Source of the DNA: JALSNL01 sp036479585
Lineage (GTDB): Bacteria > Bacteroidota > Ignavibacteria > Ignavibacteriales > Melioribacteraceae
Length of the DNA: 64,000 bases
Direction of reading: 5' to 3'
Assembly: GCA_965224785.1 (NCBI GenBank)
Contig: OZ245062.1
Location: 3,348,001 to 3,412,000, forward strand
Part shown: one piece after another, positions 1-9,121 of the stretch
Layout: each line of letters begins with the position of its first letter
How positions within the stretch are numbered: the first letter of the stretch is position 1
Notes under the pieces: model-generated
Databases searched by the model: none
What the model was told of the DNA's origin: nothing
What the model saw: the letters and a program-made list of their open reading frames with translations, nothing else
Position numbers and translations under genes: made by a program

Positions 1-601
1 TTGTAAATCTAACTCCATCAATGTTACCAATTAAGTATTGAGCTGCTACCATATCTTCGCCATCTAATGTTTCGGCAGTAACTTCTACTCTAAACTTTCC
101 ATGACTTACATTCTTATCATCATTATCGGTAAAATCCCACGAAAGTTTATACTCACCTTTATCATTTTTTAGGTCAGTAAAAGTTTTTACTAACGTTCCG
201 GCATCATCAAATATTTTCACTTCAACATTCTTGGCATCTGCAGGAAGTTCATAACCAATACCTGTATCACTTTGACCAGTAAAATCAATACTATCCGATG
301 CTATTTTTACATCTTTGCCAATTAGAGCAGCAGTCATAGTATTACTAATTGATTGTGTTAGTAAATAGTTTGCATCAATACTTTGATTAATGCTATTGTT
401 AATATTTTGTAATTGCTCCAACGAACTAAATTGTGCAAGTTGAGCTGAGTAATCAGTTCCATCCATTGGTTCAAGCGGATCTTGATTCTGCAACTGAGCT
501 ATCATCAGTTCAAGGAATGCATCTTTACTCATCGCGTCATTCTTTTGCGTTGCAAACGTTGCTGCATTGTTTGTGTTTGTTATGCTATCTATAGTTGGCA
601 T
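1..601 (-). CDS. flgD: Flagellar hook-capping scaffold protein FlgD (C-terminus beyond window edge)
   Basis: The reading frame stays open to the left window edge, so only about 200 N-terminal residues are visible. They contain the FlgD hallmark segment with MDGTDYSAQLAQFSSLEQ, preceded by a KDAFLELMIAQLQNQDP stretch typical of the family, then a beta-rich region that fits the FlgD Ig-like/tudor part. FlgD caps the growing hook and directs assembly of FlgE outside the cell. The start ATG at 601 has a good Shine-Dalgarno (TTAGGAG) 8 bases upstream. It lies 131 bases downstream of fliK in the same direction; fliK-flgD order is common, and flgE would be expected just outside the window. Confidence 0.93.
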   Translation of the reverse strand, partial: MPTIDSITNTNNAATFATQKNDAMSKDAFLELMIAQLQNQDPLEPMDGTDYSAQLAQFSSLEQLQNINNSINQSIDANYLLTQSISNTMTAALIGKDVKIASDSIDFTGQSDTGIGYELPADAKNVEVKIFDDAGTLVKTFTDLKNDKGEYKLSWDFTDNDDKNVSHGKFRVEVTAETLDGEDMVAAQYLIGNIDGVRFT

Positions 602-732
602 ATTGTTTTCTCCTAAGAGGCTTCGCTAAGTTTACAAATAATGGAAAATACTTTAACAGTTCTAAGAACTAACTAATTTCCAAATCTATTATTCGACTTC
701 GCCCCTATTTTTATGTTTGACTAAAATTTTTA

Positions 733-3078
733 TTATGCTAAATATTCATAAGTGTTATAACCTAACGACCTATTTTCTTTTTCTTCTTTAATTTCTTCTA
801 ATTCAAGTTCTTCAGAATGTTTATTACTACCATCTCCTTGCGTACCACTTTCTTCTTTATATGTTTTCGGATTTCCTAAAGAAATATTTAGCGAACCTAA
901 CTCCACTCCACTTTCTTTTAGTTGGTTGTGTAAAATATTTATGTTCTTTTCAACAAGTTGTTTTGCTTGTTCGTTTTCTACTTGAATGTTTGCTGTAAGA
1001 CTTTGTTCAGTTGTTTCTAAAGTAATTTTAAGATTGCCAAGATGTTCGGGGCTTATTCTAAATGAAAGTGTACCCTTTTCCTGTTTTGAAATAAATCTTG
1101 AAATTTCTTTTATAACTTCAATCGATTTAACAATTCGTTCAGAGTTTTGTTGACGAACTTCTTGCGAAATAATACTACCTTCATCTTTTGAATTGACGAG
1201 TTCGCCATTTAATTTATTTTGGAAAGCTCCAACTGGTTTGTTTTTAATCTCAAGATTATTTTCTGTATTTAAAATTGTTTGTGAGAGATGTGAACTATTC
1301 AAGTCGGGATTAGTATCAAACTCACTTCTGTTTTGATTATTCAAATTGTTTACTTGTGAATTTTCTTGCTCAGTTTTAACACTTGCAAGTTTCAATCCCC
1401 TTTTTACTTTTACCGAAACTTTTTTATTCACTTTTGCTATAGGCACTTCACCTTTACTGACTGCCTCTTTTGGTAATTCTATACTTTTCTCTTTCGTTTT
1501 TATTTCATCATTTATTATTTCTTTTTTACGGATTATCTTTAGATGTTTATCACTTGGAATTTTAACATCTACTTTCTCAAGCTTTAATCCATCTATTTCT
1601 GTTTCAACTTTTGCATTTGTTTTTTCATCAGTAACATTTTTTTGTACAATCTTTGTTTGTCCAATTTCTTTTTTTGAATTGATTGTCTTTTGTTCTTTCT
1701 TACTTAAGATTTTTTCTTCTACTTTTTCAAATTTTATTCCATCTGTTTTTATTTCAACTTTTGAAGTTGCTTTTTCTTCAACATTGTTTTGTTCAATAGA
1801 CACAGCTTGTTTAACATATTTTTTTTCTACTATTGTTTCTTTATTCGGTCTTTCTATTTCATTTATTTGTTTTTGAGCATTTGTGTTTTTTATTTGACTT
1901 TTTTCAATCGAGCTAAAATCAATTTTGCGTAAAACTGTTTCTACTTTTTTATCTTCAACATTAATAGTTGTTTTTATTTTATCTAATACTATTGGTTCTT
2001 TCTTTACAATTGTAATTTGAGAGACGTTGTATTTCTTTCCCTCTAAATTAGTAATAGGTTTTGATTCGATATTTAATTCTTTTGAATTAATATTATCTTT
2101 TATAATTTTTGAAGATACTACTTCCTTATTAGCAACTATACTTTGTGCAACTTCTGATATTTTACCACTCTTAATATTTTGCAATAATTGTTTGTTAACA
2201 ATTTCATTAGAATCATTTTTATTTTCTAAGTTGAATGAAAAAACCTTTAGCATTGGTTTTGTTATACTATTTTTTTTACCTTCCGAATAATTATTTTTTT
2301 GTTCAGCTCCATTTAATTTTAGAACTTCTTTAGAACTTATCAATTCCGATTTAGCATTTGATAGAATTGATTCATTAGGGTTTACTAATTTCGATTTAGT
2401 ATTTAGCTGAATTGATTCTTTAGCATTTTCACTACTAGAAGATTTTAGAATTTGTTTAATATTTCCAAATGAAGAAAATTGTTTAGAATTTGTTAGAGAT
2501 TGGATTTTAACTTTTTCTGGTACTACTAATGCTTGAACAACAATTTTATCAGAGCTTAATTTTGGATTTAACTCTTTTGTTATTTCAATATTAACTGCTG
2601 ACCTATTATCTTCTAAACGTAAAAGCAGCCCTTTATTATTATTGACGTTCGAAGCAATTACTTCTTCACTTACAAATTTTGTTATAAAGTTTTTTAATTC
2701 TCCTTCAAATTGTTCTTTCCCAATAAATGATATAGCATTTTCGCTACTTATTGTAGTATCATCATTAATGAGCAACTCTGCCATATCCTTTGGAAGAATG
2801 TCCGCCAGCTCCAACTTAATTAGTTCGTTTTCGGAATCACTAATTATTTTTGAGTCTATTTCCGTTGTTACCAAATTAATATTTTCTGCTAGCGTAACAT
2901 CTTCAGAAATTATTTCGTCAATAGAAATATTTTTTAGTTTACTGTTTCCCTCTTCATCTTGCATAACAACTTTTACTATATCAGAAAAAAGATATTTGTT
3001 GTCTTGCATTTTACTTCCCCTGGAAACTAGGGACTGTGTATTACCCGTTTTGTCTAAAAACAATGGATTAAATTGCAT
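733..3078 (-). CDS. fliK: Flagellar hook-length control protein FliK
   Basis: FliK is the secreted ruler that stops hook growth and switches export specificity. The last roughly 130 residues match the FliK C-terminal (Flg_hook) domain: a segment with LSFRISPEHLGNLKITLET and then a helix with NILHNQLKESGVELGSL. The first 600 residues are low-complexity, rich in Lys, Glu, Asn and Ser, as usual for the ruler part. An imperfect internal duplication of about 45 residues is visible near residues 436-480 and 486-525 (KVEIKTDGIKFEKVEEKI against KVETEIDGLKLEKVDVKI). At 781 residues it is long for the family. Its ATG overlaps the stop of the upstream gene by one base, indicating translational coupling. 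Confidence 0.9.
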   Translation of the reverse strand: MQFNPLFLDKTGNTQSLVSRGSKMQDNKYLFSDIVKVVMQDEEGNSKLKNISIDEIISEDVTLAENINLVTTEIDSKIISDSENELIKLELADILPKDMAELLINDDTTISSENAISFIGKEQFEGELKNFITKFVSEEVIASNVNNNKGLLLRLEDNRSAVNIEITKELNPKLSSDKIVVQALVVPEKVKIQSLTNSKQFSSFGNIKQILKSSSSENAKESIQLNTKSKLVNPNESILSNAKSELISSKEVLKLNGAEQKNNYSEGKKNSITKPMLKVFSFNLENKNDSNEIVNKQLLQNIKSGKISEVAQSIVANKEVVSSKIIKDNINSKELNIESKPITNLEGKKYNVSQITIVKKEPIVLDKIKTTINVEDKKVETVLRKIDFSSIEKSQIKNTNAQKQINEIERPNKETIVEKKYVKQAVSIEQNNVEEKATSKVEIKTDGIKFEKVEEKILSKKEQKTINSKKEIGQTKIVQKNVTDEKTNAKVETEIDGLKLEKVDVKIPSDKHLKIIRKKEIINDEIKTKEKSIELPKEAVSKGEVPIAKVNKKVSVKVKRGLKLASVKTEQENSQVNNLNNQNRSEFDTNPDLNSSHLSQTILNTENNLEIKNKPVGAFQNKLNGELVNSKDEGSIISQEVRQQNSERIVKSIEVIKEISRFISKQEKGTLSFRISPEHLGNLKITLETTEQSLTANIQVENEQAKQLVEKNINILHNQLKESGVELGSLNISLGNPKTYKEESGTQGDGSNKHSEELELEEIKEEKENRSLGYNTYEYLA

Positions 3079-3629
3079 TAGTTTGACCTCGTCAATCTTA
3101 TTACTGTTTCTGTATTTAATGAAGACAATATTTCCGCAGCTTTTTTCTTTTTCATTGCATAAAGAATATCTCTTGCATCTTCATCTGGGATGCTTGATAT
3201 AAGCTGTGCTGCTTTTGCTGCTTGCATTGCTTCGTACATTTTAATTGTTGATTTTAACCAAGACTTTCTAGTAGCTTCTTTTTTTGCAAGAGCTTCTTCT
3301 CCTAATTGTCTCAATCTTTTATCTTGTTTCTCTTTTTCTTGTTTAACTTTGTGTGTCGCTTCTTCTGCCACTTCTTCTTTTACATGAGTATTCTTTTCTT
3401 CAGCAAAATCTTCTACAGTATTACTTTGCTCAACAAAAAGACTATCAACTGTAATTAGGCTATCGCCATTAGCTAATGCTAGATACATCATTGCATCTTG
3501 CATTTGAGTTCCATCTCTAAAATCAAAAGCAAATATGTTTACATATTTTTGATTTAGAATATATATGACGGATGATGTGCCAACAAAGGCTAGTGCAAAA
3601 ACTAATACATACGAAATTGTAGATTTCAC
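3078..3629 (-). CDS. MotE/FlbB-like flagellar membrane protein
   Basis: A 183-residue protein with one N-terminal membrane segment (about residues 6-26), a charged coiled-coil region (about 75-135) and a C-terminal domain with AAQLISSIPDEDARDILYAM followed by KKAAEILSSLN. That tail resembles the MgtE N-terminal-like helical domain found in MotE-type proteins, which act as periplasmic chaperones of the flagellar stator, and in FliG-like folds. It sits between fliJ and fliK, the usual position for such a gene in alpha-proteobacterial, spirochaete and related clusters. The family assignment rests on architecture and context, so it could equally be called FlbB-like. The fliK start codon overlaps its stop. 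Confidence 0.65.
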   Translation of the reverse strand: MKSTISYVLVFALAFVGTSSVIYILNQKYVNIFAFDFRDGTQMQDAMMYLALANGDSLITVDSLFVEQSNTVEDFAEEKNTHVKEEVAEEATHKVKQEKEKQDKRLRQLGEEALAKKEATRKSWLKSTIKMYEAMQAAKAAQLISSIPDEDARDILYAMKKKKAAEILSSLNTETVIRLTRSN

Positions 3630-3630
3630 T

Positions 3631-4068
3631 TTATTTTCCTTTTATAAATTTGGTTACAGCTATTTCATCAAGCTCTAATTGTTCTTTTTTATTTTCTTCT
3701 ATTTTAAATTCTTCAAAATGTTTTTCTTCAAGCTTCTCAAATATTTTAGTTTCTTTTGTTTTTTCTGCAAGCTCAATTATTTTTTTTTCTTTCTCAATCT
3801 TTTTAATTTCTATCTCTTGTTTAACATTGTCAATTTCATTCATTATGTAATTATCGTACATAGAAAAAAAATGTAACTCCGAAACTTTCTTTGTCCCTTT
3901 TTCTAATATTTTTATTTTTTCATTTTTAGATTTTTCATGTAATTCAATTATCTGTTGCTCTCTTTTTTTAATTTCTAAATCAATTACAGCAACTTCTTTC
4001 TGAACCTTTTTTTCATATCTCTTTTTTATTTCTTTAATCGATTCAAATCGATATTTAAATTTTGCCAT
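3631..4068 (-). CDS. fliJ: Flagellar export chaperone FliJ
   Basis: A 145-residue, almost entirely helical and highly charged protein beginning MAKFKYRFESIKEIKKRYEK, which matches the FliJ pattern of an N-terminal FxYRLE-like start followed by a long antiparallel coiled coil. FliJ is the central stalk of the export ATPase and escorts chaperones to the export gate. There is no catalytic motif, so the call rests on the start motif, size, coiled-coil character and position directly after fliI (3-base gap). Confidence 0.82.
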   Translation of the reverse strand: MAKFKYRFESIKEIKKRYEKKVQKEVAVIDLEIKKREQQIIELHEKSKNEKIKILEKGTKKVSELHFFSMYDNYIMNEIDNVKQEIEIKKIEKEKKIIELAEKTKETKIFEKLEEKHFEEFKIEENKKEQLELDEIAVTKFIKGK

Positions 4069-4071
4069 CTT

Positions 4072-5406
4072 TTATACTAATGGTTTGTCTATTATTTCTT
4101 CAAGCTTTGCAACTGTTTCTTCAAACGTTGCTTTTTCTTTCATATCTTGTTTCAAAAACTTTCTTAAAGATTGAATATTATTTAGAGCATGATCTATTTG
4201 TGGATTACTTCCTTTTACATAAGCACCAATGTTTATCAAGTCTTCCGCTTCATTGTATGATGATAAAATTTCATTAAATTCCATTGCCCTTGTTCTGTGA
4301 TCATCTCCAACTATATCGGGCATAACTCTACTTACACTTTGCAAAGGATCAAGTGCTGGGAACTGACCTTTGTTAGCTAACTTTCTTGATAGAACAAAAT
4401 GTCCATCTAAAATTGAACGAACACTATCTGCAATCGGATCAGTCATATCATCGCCATCAACAAGTACTGTGTAAAATCCGGTTATTGTTCCACTTTTAGA
4501 AGTTCCAGCTCGTTCTAATAATTTAGGAAGTACTGAAAACACAGATGGAGTGTATCCTTTAGTTGTTGGCGGCTCTCCAATTGTAATTCCAACTTCACGT
4601 TGTGCATGTGCAAACCTTGTTACAGAGTCCATCATAAGAACTACATCTTTACCAAGATCTCTAAAATATTCTGCAATGGTTGTTCCAATGTATGCAGCTT
4701 TAATTCTTGCAAGCGATGGTTTATCACTTGTAGCTACTACTATTACTGATTTTTTTAATCCTTCTTCACCCAAATCTTTTTCAATAAATTCTCTTACTTC
4801 TCTTCCACGCTCGCCAACTAATACAATTACGTTTACATCTGCATTTGTATTTTTTGCAATCATACCAAGCATTACACTTTTGCCAACACCACTACCAGCA
4901 AAAATTCCAACTCGCTGACCTTTACCAACTGTTAGCAAACCGTCAATTGCTCGTACTCCAGTTTGAAGTGGAGAATCTATTCTATCTCTTGTTAACGGAT
5001 TTGGCGGTTCTCTAAAAACTTTTCTAAGTGAGCTATATTCAATATCGCCTTTACTATCAATGGGATTTCCGAATCCATCTATTACTCTTCCCAATAATTT
5101 TTCACCAACTCCAATAGAAAAACTTTTACCAGATGCAATAATTTCGCAAGAAGGTGATATGTTATGAATCTCGCCGAGTGCAATTGTTAAAACTTTTCCA
5201 TCCTTAAAACCAACAACTTCGGATTTACAAACCTCTGTTCCGTCTTGTTCTAGAATAGTACAAATTTCACCCAACGAAACTTTTGGACCAATAGAAACAA
5301 TTATGAATCCAATTACATCCGTAACTTTTCCATTAAGTTTCATTGTCTCAGTTGAGTCAATAATATCAGTATATTCTGTTAATATGTCTTCCTGTAATTC
5401 TGTCAT
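4072..5406 (-). CDS. fliI: Flagellum-specific export ATPase FliI
   Basis: An F1-beta-like ATPase that powers unfolding and release of flagellar export substrates at the inner membrane. The P-loop GIFAGSGVGKS is at about residues 168-177, and the Walker B region with VVLMMDSVTRFAHAQREVG is followed by the type III ATPase segment GEPPTTKGYTPSVFSVLPKL. The preferred start is the ATG at 5406 (444 residues). A TTG at 5436 would add ten residues, but neither start has a clear Shine-Dalgarno. The gene sits after fliH, but the gap holds a 59-base inverted repeat, unlike the tight junctions elsewhere in this operon. Confidence 0.96.
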   Translation of the reverse strand: MTELQEDILTEYTDIIDSTETMKLNGKVTDVIGFIIVSIGPKVSLGEICTILEQDGTEVCKSEVVGFKDGKVLTIALGEIHNISPSCEIIASGKSFSIGVGEKLLGRVIDGFGNPIDSKGDIEYSSLRKVFREPPNPLTRDRIDSPLQTGVRAIDGLLTVGKGQRVGIFAGSGVGKSVMLGMIAKNTNADVNVIVLVGERGREVREFIEKDLGEEGLKKSVIVVATSDKPSLARIKAAYIGTTIAEYFRDLGKDVVLMMDSVTRFAHAQREVGITIGEPPTTKGYTPSVFSVLPKLLERAGTSKSGTITGFYTVLVDGDDMTDPIADSVRSILDGHFVLSRKLANKGQFPALDPLQSVSRVMPDIVGDDHRTRAMEFNEILSSYNEAEDLINIGAYVKGSNPQIDHALNNIQSLRKFLKQDMKEKATFEETVAKLEEIIDKPLV

Positions 5407-5453
5407 AATAAGTTTATTTGCGTCACTAACGCCCAAGTATAAGAATTAGTTTT

Positions 5454-5512
5454 CTCTGTGTTTCTTTGTGGTGAAATCTTTTCCACAACAAAGCACACAG
5501 AGTTCCACAGAG
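5454..5512. repeat. Palindromic repeat inside the flagellar operon (family D)
   Basis: The left arm CTCTGTGTTTCTTTGTGG pairs with the right arm CCACAACAAAGCACACAGAG, with a short central loop. The element fills most of the gap between the fliH stop and the fliI start. The motif CTCTGTG-TTTCTTTGTGG is AT/GT biased and unlike the flanking coding DNA. It may form an mRNA hairpin separating fliI from fliH translation. No other full copy was seen in this window. Confidence 0.7.
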
Positions 5513-5514
5513 TT

Positions 5515-6171
5515 TTATTCAACTTCTAATTTCACTAATTTATTTTCTAAGTTTTTTACAATTTCATTTATTTGTGAACTGATTCTAGCATCTAAATTTC
5601 CAATTTCAGTTTCTACAAAACATCCACCTTTTTCAATACTGCTTACCGCTTCAAATTTTATATGAGTAATTCCAGAATTGAACTTTTGTATTGTTTTTTC
5701 ATTTTGAATTAGTTCAAAATCTGATGGATTTAGTTTTACAATTATTTCATTTGCCCCAATAATTTTATGAATACTTTTTTGTAGAGTTTCCTCAATTATA
5801 GTTTTACTTTCTAATTCTCTACCAATAATTTTTTCACTTATCCGTTTACTAGTAGTAATAACAAGTTTATTAAAGTCATTTCCATAGTTTTTTATTTGAG
5901 CTTCAATTGTTGATATTATTTTATAAAACTCTTCCGTCTTCCTTAACAATTCAGCTTCATAAAATTGTTCTAATTTTTCTGTTACTTCTTGTTTCCCTTT
6001 TTCATAACCACTTGTATAAGCTTCATCAACTTCTTTTTGTGTAGCAGTTTCTATAGCTTCTTTTTTTAGAGATTCTGAGTACTCGGTAAACCCATTTAAT
6101 TCTTTGTCTGAATCTGAAACTATTGCCCTAATTTTTTTAGTGCTAATATTTAGTTTTATTACACTAGACAT
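5515..6171 (-). CDS. fliH: Flagellar export ATPase regulator FliH
   Basis: FliH is the peripheral stalk that holds FliI at the export gate. The 218-residue protein has a central charged coiled coil (about residues 45-100) and a C-terminal alpha/beta domain with KRISEKIIGRELESKTIIEE and a following segment IIVKLNPSDFELIQ, the usual FliH/V-ATPase E-subunit-like pattern. The ATG at 6171 is chosen because GGAAGAAG lies about 5-7 bases upstream and it overlaps the fliG stop by 8 bases. An upstream in-frame extension to 6192 would lie deeper inside fliG. Position between fliG and fliI supports the call. Confidence 0.9.
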   Translation of the reverse strand: MSSVIKLNISTKKIRAIVSDSDKELNGFTEYSESLKKEAIETATQKEVDEAYTSGYEKGKQEVTEKLEQFYEAELLRKTEEFYKIISTIEAQIKNYGNDFNKLVITTSKRISEKIIGRELESKTIIEETLQKSIHKIIGANEIIVKLNPSDFELIQNEKTIQKFNSGITHIKFEAVSSIEKGGCFVETEIGNLDARISSQINEIVKNLENKLVKLEVE

Positions 6172-7210
6172 ATACTTCTTCCGAGCCACCACCTCTGAAA
6201 CTAATTGTAATTATTTCCTGCTCTTCTAGTATTTTTATTTGGTCAACAATTCTACCTTGTGCAGCTTCTACTTCTTTTAGTTTAACAGGGCCCATATATT
6301 CAAGCTCTTCTTTTAATAAATCAGCAGCTCTTTCGGACATATTGGAGAACACTTTTTCTTGAACTCTTTCATCAGCAACTTTAAGTGCTAATCCTAAATC
6401 CTTCCTATCTACTTCTTTCATAATCGCTTGTATATCTCTGTCTTGTAGATGAATAATGTCATCAAATAAGAACATTAATCTTTTTATTTCAAACGCAACA
6501 TCTTCATCTTGTTCTTCAATTTTAGCAATCAATTCCTTATTCATTGTTAAACTTATTCTATTCAAGATACCAGCAACAGTTTTAGTTCCACCTAACTGTC
6601 CCATTGTTTGATTTATAGAAAAGCCGGCTAACTCATCTACAACTTTTTCAATTTGAGTTAAAGTTTGTGGAGAAATTTTTCCAAGAGTTGCAATTCTGTA
6701 TACTACATCGGTACGAACATCTTCTGGTAATTCAACTAATGCTTCTGAAGTTTGTTCAGGACTTAAGTGAGCTAGTATTAAAGCAATTGTTTGTGGATGT
6801 TCTTTGCTTAAAAAGTTTACAAGTTGTGTTGAGTCAGCTTTTTTAAGTACATCAAAACCATGGAGAGTTGTTAAATTTTTAACTTTCTCCATCACTTCAG
6901 ATGCTTTATTCAAACCAAAAGATTTCTCTAAAACTTGTTGAGCAAAATCAATTCCACCTTCCAAAACATATTCTCTTGCTGTTACAAGATCGTGATAATC
7001 ATCAACAATTTGTTCAACAACATTAGATGGAATATTTTTCACCCTTGATATTTCAGCCGAAATTGCCTCAACCTCTTGCGGTTCTAAATATTTAAATACC
7101 TGCGAAGCAGTTTCTACATTAAGAGCAATTAAAAGTAGTGCCGCTTTCTGCGTTCCACTTAAATCACTTTTTTGAACGGATTCTTCTTTTGTTTCTGTAT
7201 TATTCGCCAT
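6164..7210 (-). CDS. fliG: Flagellar motor switch protein FliG
   Basis: FliG is the rotor protein of the C-ring that contacts the stators and FliF. The 348 residues show the FliG domain order. The N-terminal domain starts at LSGTQKAALLLIALNVETAS. The middle domain carries KEHPQTIALILAHLSPEQ, the EHPQ motif region. The C-terminal torque domain has MFLFDDIIHLQDRDIQAIMKEV with conserved charged residues. Length is normal. It overlaps the fliF end by 11 bases and is overlapped by fliH, so the block is probably translationally coupled. Confidence 0.97.
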   Translation of the reverse strand: MANNTETKEESVQKSDLSGTQKAALLLIALNVETASQVFKYLEPQEVEAISAEISRVKNIPSNVVEQIVDDYHDLVTAREYVLEGGIDFAQQVLEKSFGLNKASEVMEKVKNLTTLHGFDVLKKADSTQLVNFLSKEHPQTIALILAHLSPEQTSEALVELPEDVRTDVVYRIATLGKISPQTLTQIEKVVDELAGFSINQTMGQLGGTKTVAGILNRISLTMNKELIAKIEEQDEDVAFEIKRLMFLFDDIIHLQDRDIQAIMKEVDRKDLGLALKVADERVQEKVFSNMSERAADLLKEELEYMGPVKLKEVEAAQGRIVDQIKILEEQEIITISFRGGGSEEVYV

Positions 7211-8828
7211 CTTCTCTCAACCATGAGTTTATAAGTTTAGCAGCTTCCGAAGGATTTTTGCTAACATAATTAACTATTTTTTCTTGCTTCATTTTTTTCA
7301 GAATTGCTTCGTCACTTATTTCATCTTCTATATCACCAATTTCTAAAAATGAATTATCTCTTTTTTTCTTACTACTTTTAAAAAGTGGTTTTGTTTCTCC
7401 AGTTGATGGATCCCAAGTTGGAGCATTATCAAAATCGAATGATTCATCTGAATAGCTTTCACCATTCACAGTTCCAATCAATATTTTTTCATCTTTCAAT
7501 TTTGTAAGCAATCCTTTTAGAACAAATAACGCACCACCCATTCCAATAAGTACAAGTAAATAATTTAGATATTTACCAATGTCTTCCGGAATGAAACCTA
7601 CTCCCCCGCTATCCATACTTTCATAAGTATTATTTTCAAATGGTATGCTTACTATTGATACTTGATCATTTCTTGTTTCATCAATTCCAATTGATTGACG
7701 TATCAATAATTCTAATTGTTGTAATTGTTCAGGAGTTCGTGGTTCATTTACGACTTCGGTAACATCACCAGTAGTAATTTCTCTCTCTACTCCATTTATT
7801 ACAGCAGCAACTGTAATTCTTTGAATGTTTCCTGCACCTTCAATTACATGTTCTATGGTTTTACTTAACTCATAATTTGTTGTGCTAGATTCTCCAAACA
7901 CTTGGTTAGAATCACTTGTTGAAATACCACTACTTGTATTTCTTGAAGTCTGCTCGCTAATTGCAACTTGAGATTCAGGGTCGTAAGTTTCTAAAGTTTT
8001 TTCTACTTCTCTAAAATCTAAATCAACATTTACTTTAACATCAGAATTATCATAACCTAAAACTTTATCTAAAATTGATTGAGCTTTATCAGCAAGATAC
8101 TTTTCGACATTACTTTTCATTTCATATTGTTTTCCAGTACTAGTCGCCAATCCATCGTCATCTAACTTTTTCGATAATAGTCTCCCTTTTGTATCAATTA
8201 TGGTAACATTAGCAATATCTAAACCTTCAACACTTGCTGATACTAAATTTTGAATTGCTTGAATGTTATTATGTGAAAGATTTTTGCCTCCACTCAAAGT
8301 TAAAACTACTGATGCAGTTGCCTTTCTTTGTTCTTCTTTAAAGACTGCTTTTTTAGGAGTAACAATATGTACACGAGCATTTTCAACTCCTCTTTGCTGT
8401 ACAATTGTTCTAGAAATTTCACCTTCCAATGCTCTTTTATAGTTTAGCTTTTGCATAAACTCGGACATACCAATTGTGTTCTTATCAAAAATTTCATAAC
8501 CAATTGTACCAGATGAAGGAATGCCCTTACCGGCAAGTGCCAAACGTAACTCATATACATCAGCTTTAGGGACTTTAATTGTGTTACCACCCTCTTCAAG
8601 TTTATACGGAGTTTTTCTATTCGACAAATGTTTTACAACTTCGTTTGCTTCTTCTGCAGCAAGATCACTATAAAGTGTTGTGTAATTTGGTTCGTTAAAA
8701 GCAAATAAAATAAATGTTACCATAACAACTGCAACAACTGCAATACCACCAAGTATTAACCTTTGTTGTAAAGTAAGTTTATTAAATATGCTAAGTACGG
8801 AAGCAAAAGGGTTTTTCTCTTTATCCAA
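7200..8828 (-). CDS. fliF: Flagellar MS-ring protein FliF
   Basis: FliF forms the MS ring in the inner membrane, the base of the rotor. The 542-residue protein has an N-terminal membrane segment (about residues 24-45), a periplasmic region with the YscJ/FliF signature (NYTTLYSDL, then a segment with ALAGKGIPSSGTIGYEIFD and RALEGEISRTI), a second membrane segment near residues 418-440, and a cytoplasmic tail ending in a FliG-binding-like helix (KLINSWLREDGE). Size and topology are typical. It lies 4 bases after fliE. Confidence 0.97.
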   Translation of the reverse strand: MDKEKNPFASVLSIFNKLTLQQRLILGGIAVVAVVMVTFILFAFNEPNYTTLYSDLAAEEANEVVKHLSNRKTPYKLEEGGNTIKVPKADVYELRLALAGKGIPSSGTIGYEIFDKNTIGMSEFMQKLNYKRALEGEISRTIVQQRGVENARVHIVTPKKAVFKEEQRKATASVVLTLSGGKNLSHNNIQAIQNLVSASVEGLDIANVTIIDTKGRLLSKKLDDDGLATSTGKQYEMKSNVEKYLADKAQSILDKVLGYDNSDVKVNVDLDFREVEKTLETYDPESQVAISEQTSRNTSSGISTSDSNQVFGESSTTNYELSKTIEHVIEGAGNIQRITVAAVINGVEREITTGDVTEVVNEPRTPEQLQQLELLIRQSIGIDETRNDQVSIVSIPFENNTYESMDSGGVGFIPEDIGKYLNYLLVLIGMGGALFVLKGLLTKLKDEKILIGTVNGESYSDESFDFDNAPTWDPSTGETKPLFKSSKKKRDNSFLEIGDIEDEISDEAILKKMKQEKIVNYVSKNPSEAAKLINSWLREDGE

Positions 8829-8832
8829 TTTT

Positions 8833-9120
8833 TTACATCCTTGTTAGTTCATTATACATATCAAGTGTCTTATTTCGAATTTGCATAAGTAATTCTAAAC
8901 TGGTTTTTGCTTTTTCTCCAGCTATCATTACCTCATGCAATTCAACATCTTTTCCTTCAATAAAATCTGTTACAATTTTTTTGGAATCCATTTGATCTTT
9001 GTTTACATCTTTAATGTAGTTTCCCAAAACATTCCCAAACCCAGTATCCTTAGTACCTTCAGCACTTTTATTTTGTTGCGGGAATTTTGGAATAAATCCA
9101 CTTAGTCCTGTTGTTTTCAT
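8833..9120 (-). CDS. fliE: Flagellar hook-basal body junction protein FliE
   Basis: FliE links the MS ring to the proximal rod. The 95-residue product ends in the family pattern with HEVMIAGEKAKTSLELLMQI and a final NKTLDMYNELTRM helix. The start chosen is the ATG at 9120, which has AGAGG 5 bases upstream. A start at 9150 would add ten unrelated residues and run into the preceding gene. It is located between the small ORF after flgC and fliF, the standard flgB-flgC-fliE-fliF order. Confidence 0.93.
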   Translation of the reverse strand: MKTTGLSGFIPKFPQQNKSAEGTKDTGFGNVLGNYIKDVNKDQMDSKKIVTDFIEGKDVELHEVMIAGEKAKTSLELLMQIRNKTLDMYNELTRM

Positions 9121-9121
9121 T

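Noticed and set aside
1346..1876. Long open frame on the plus strand opposite fliK
   Set aside because: Composition is Phe/Ser/Ile-rich, the mirror of the Lys/Glu-rich fliK, with no ribosome site or domain. It is a shadow frame.
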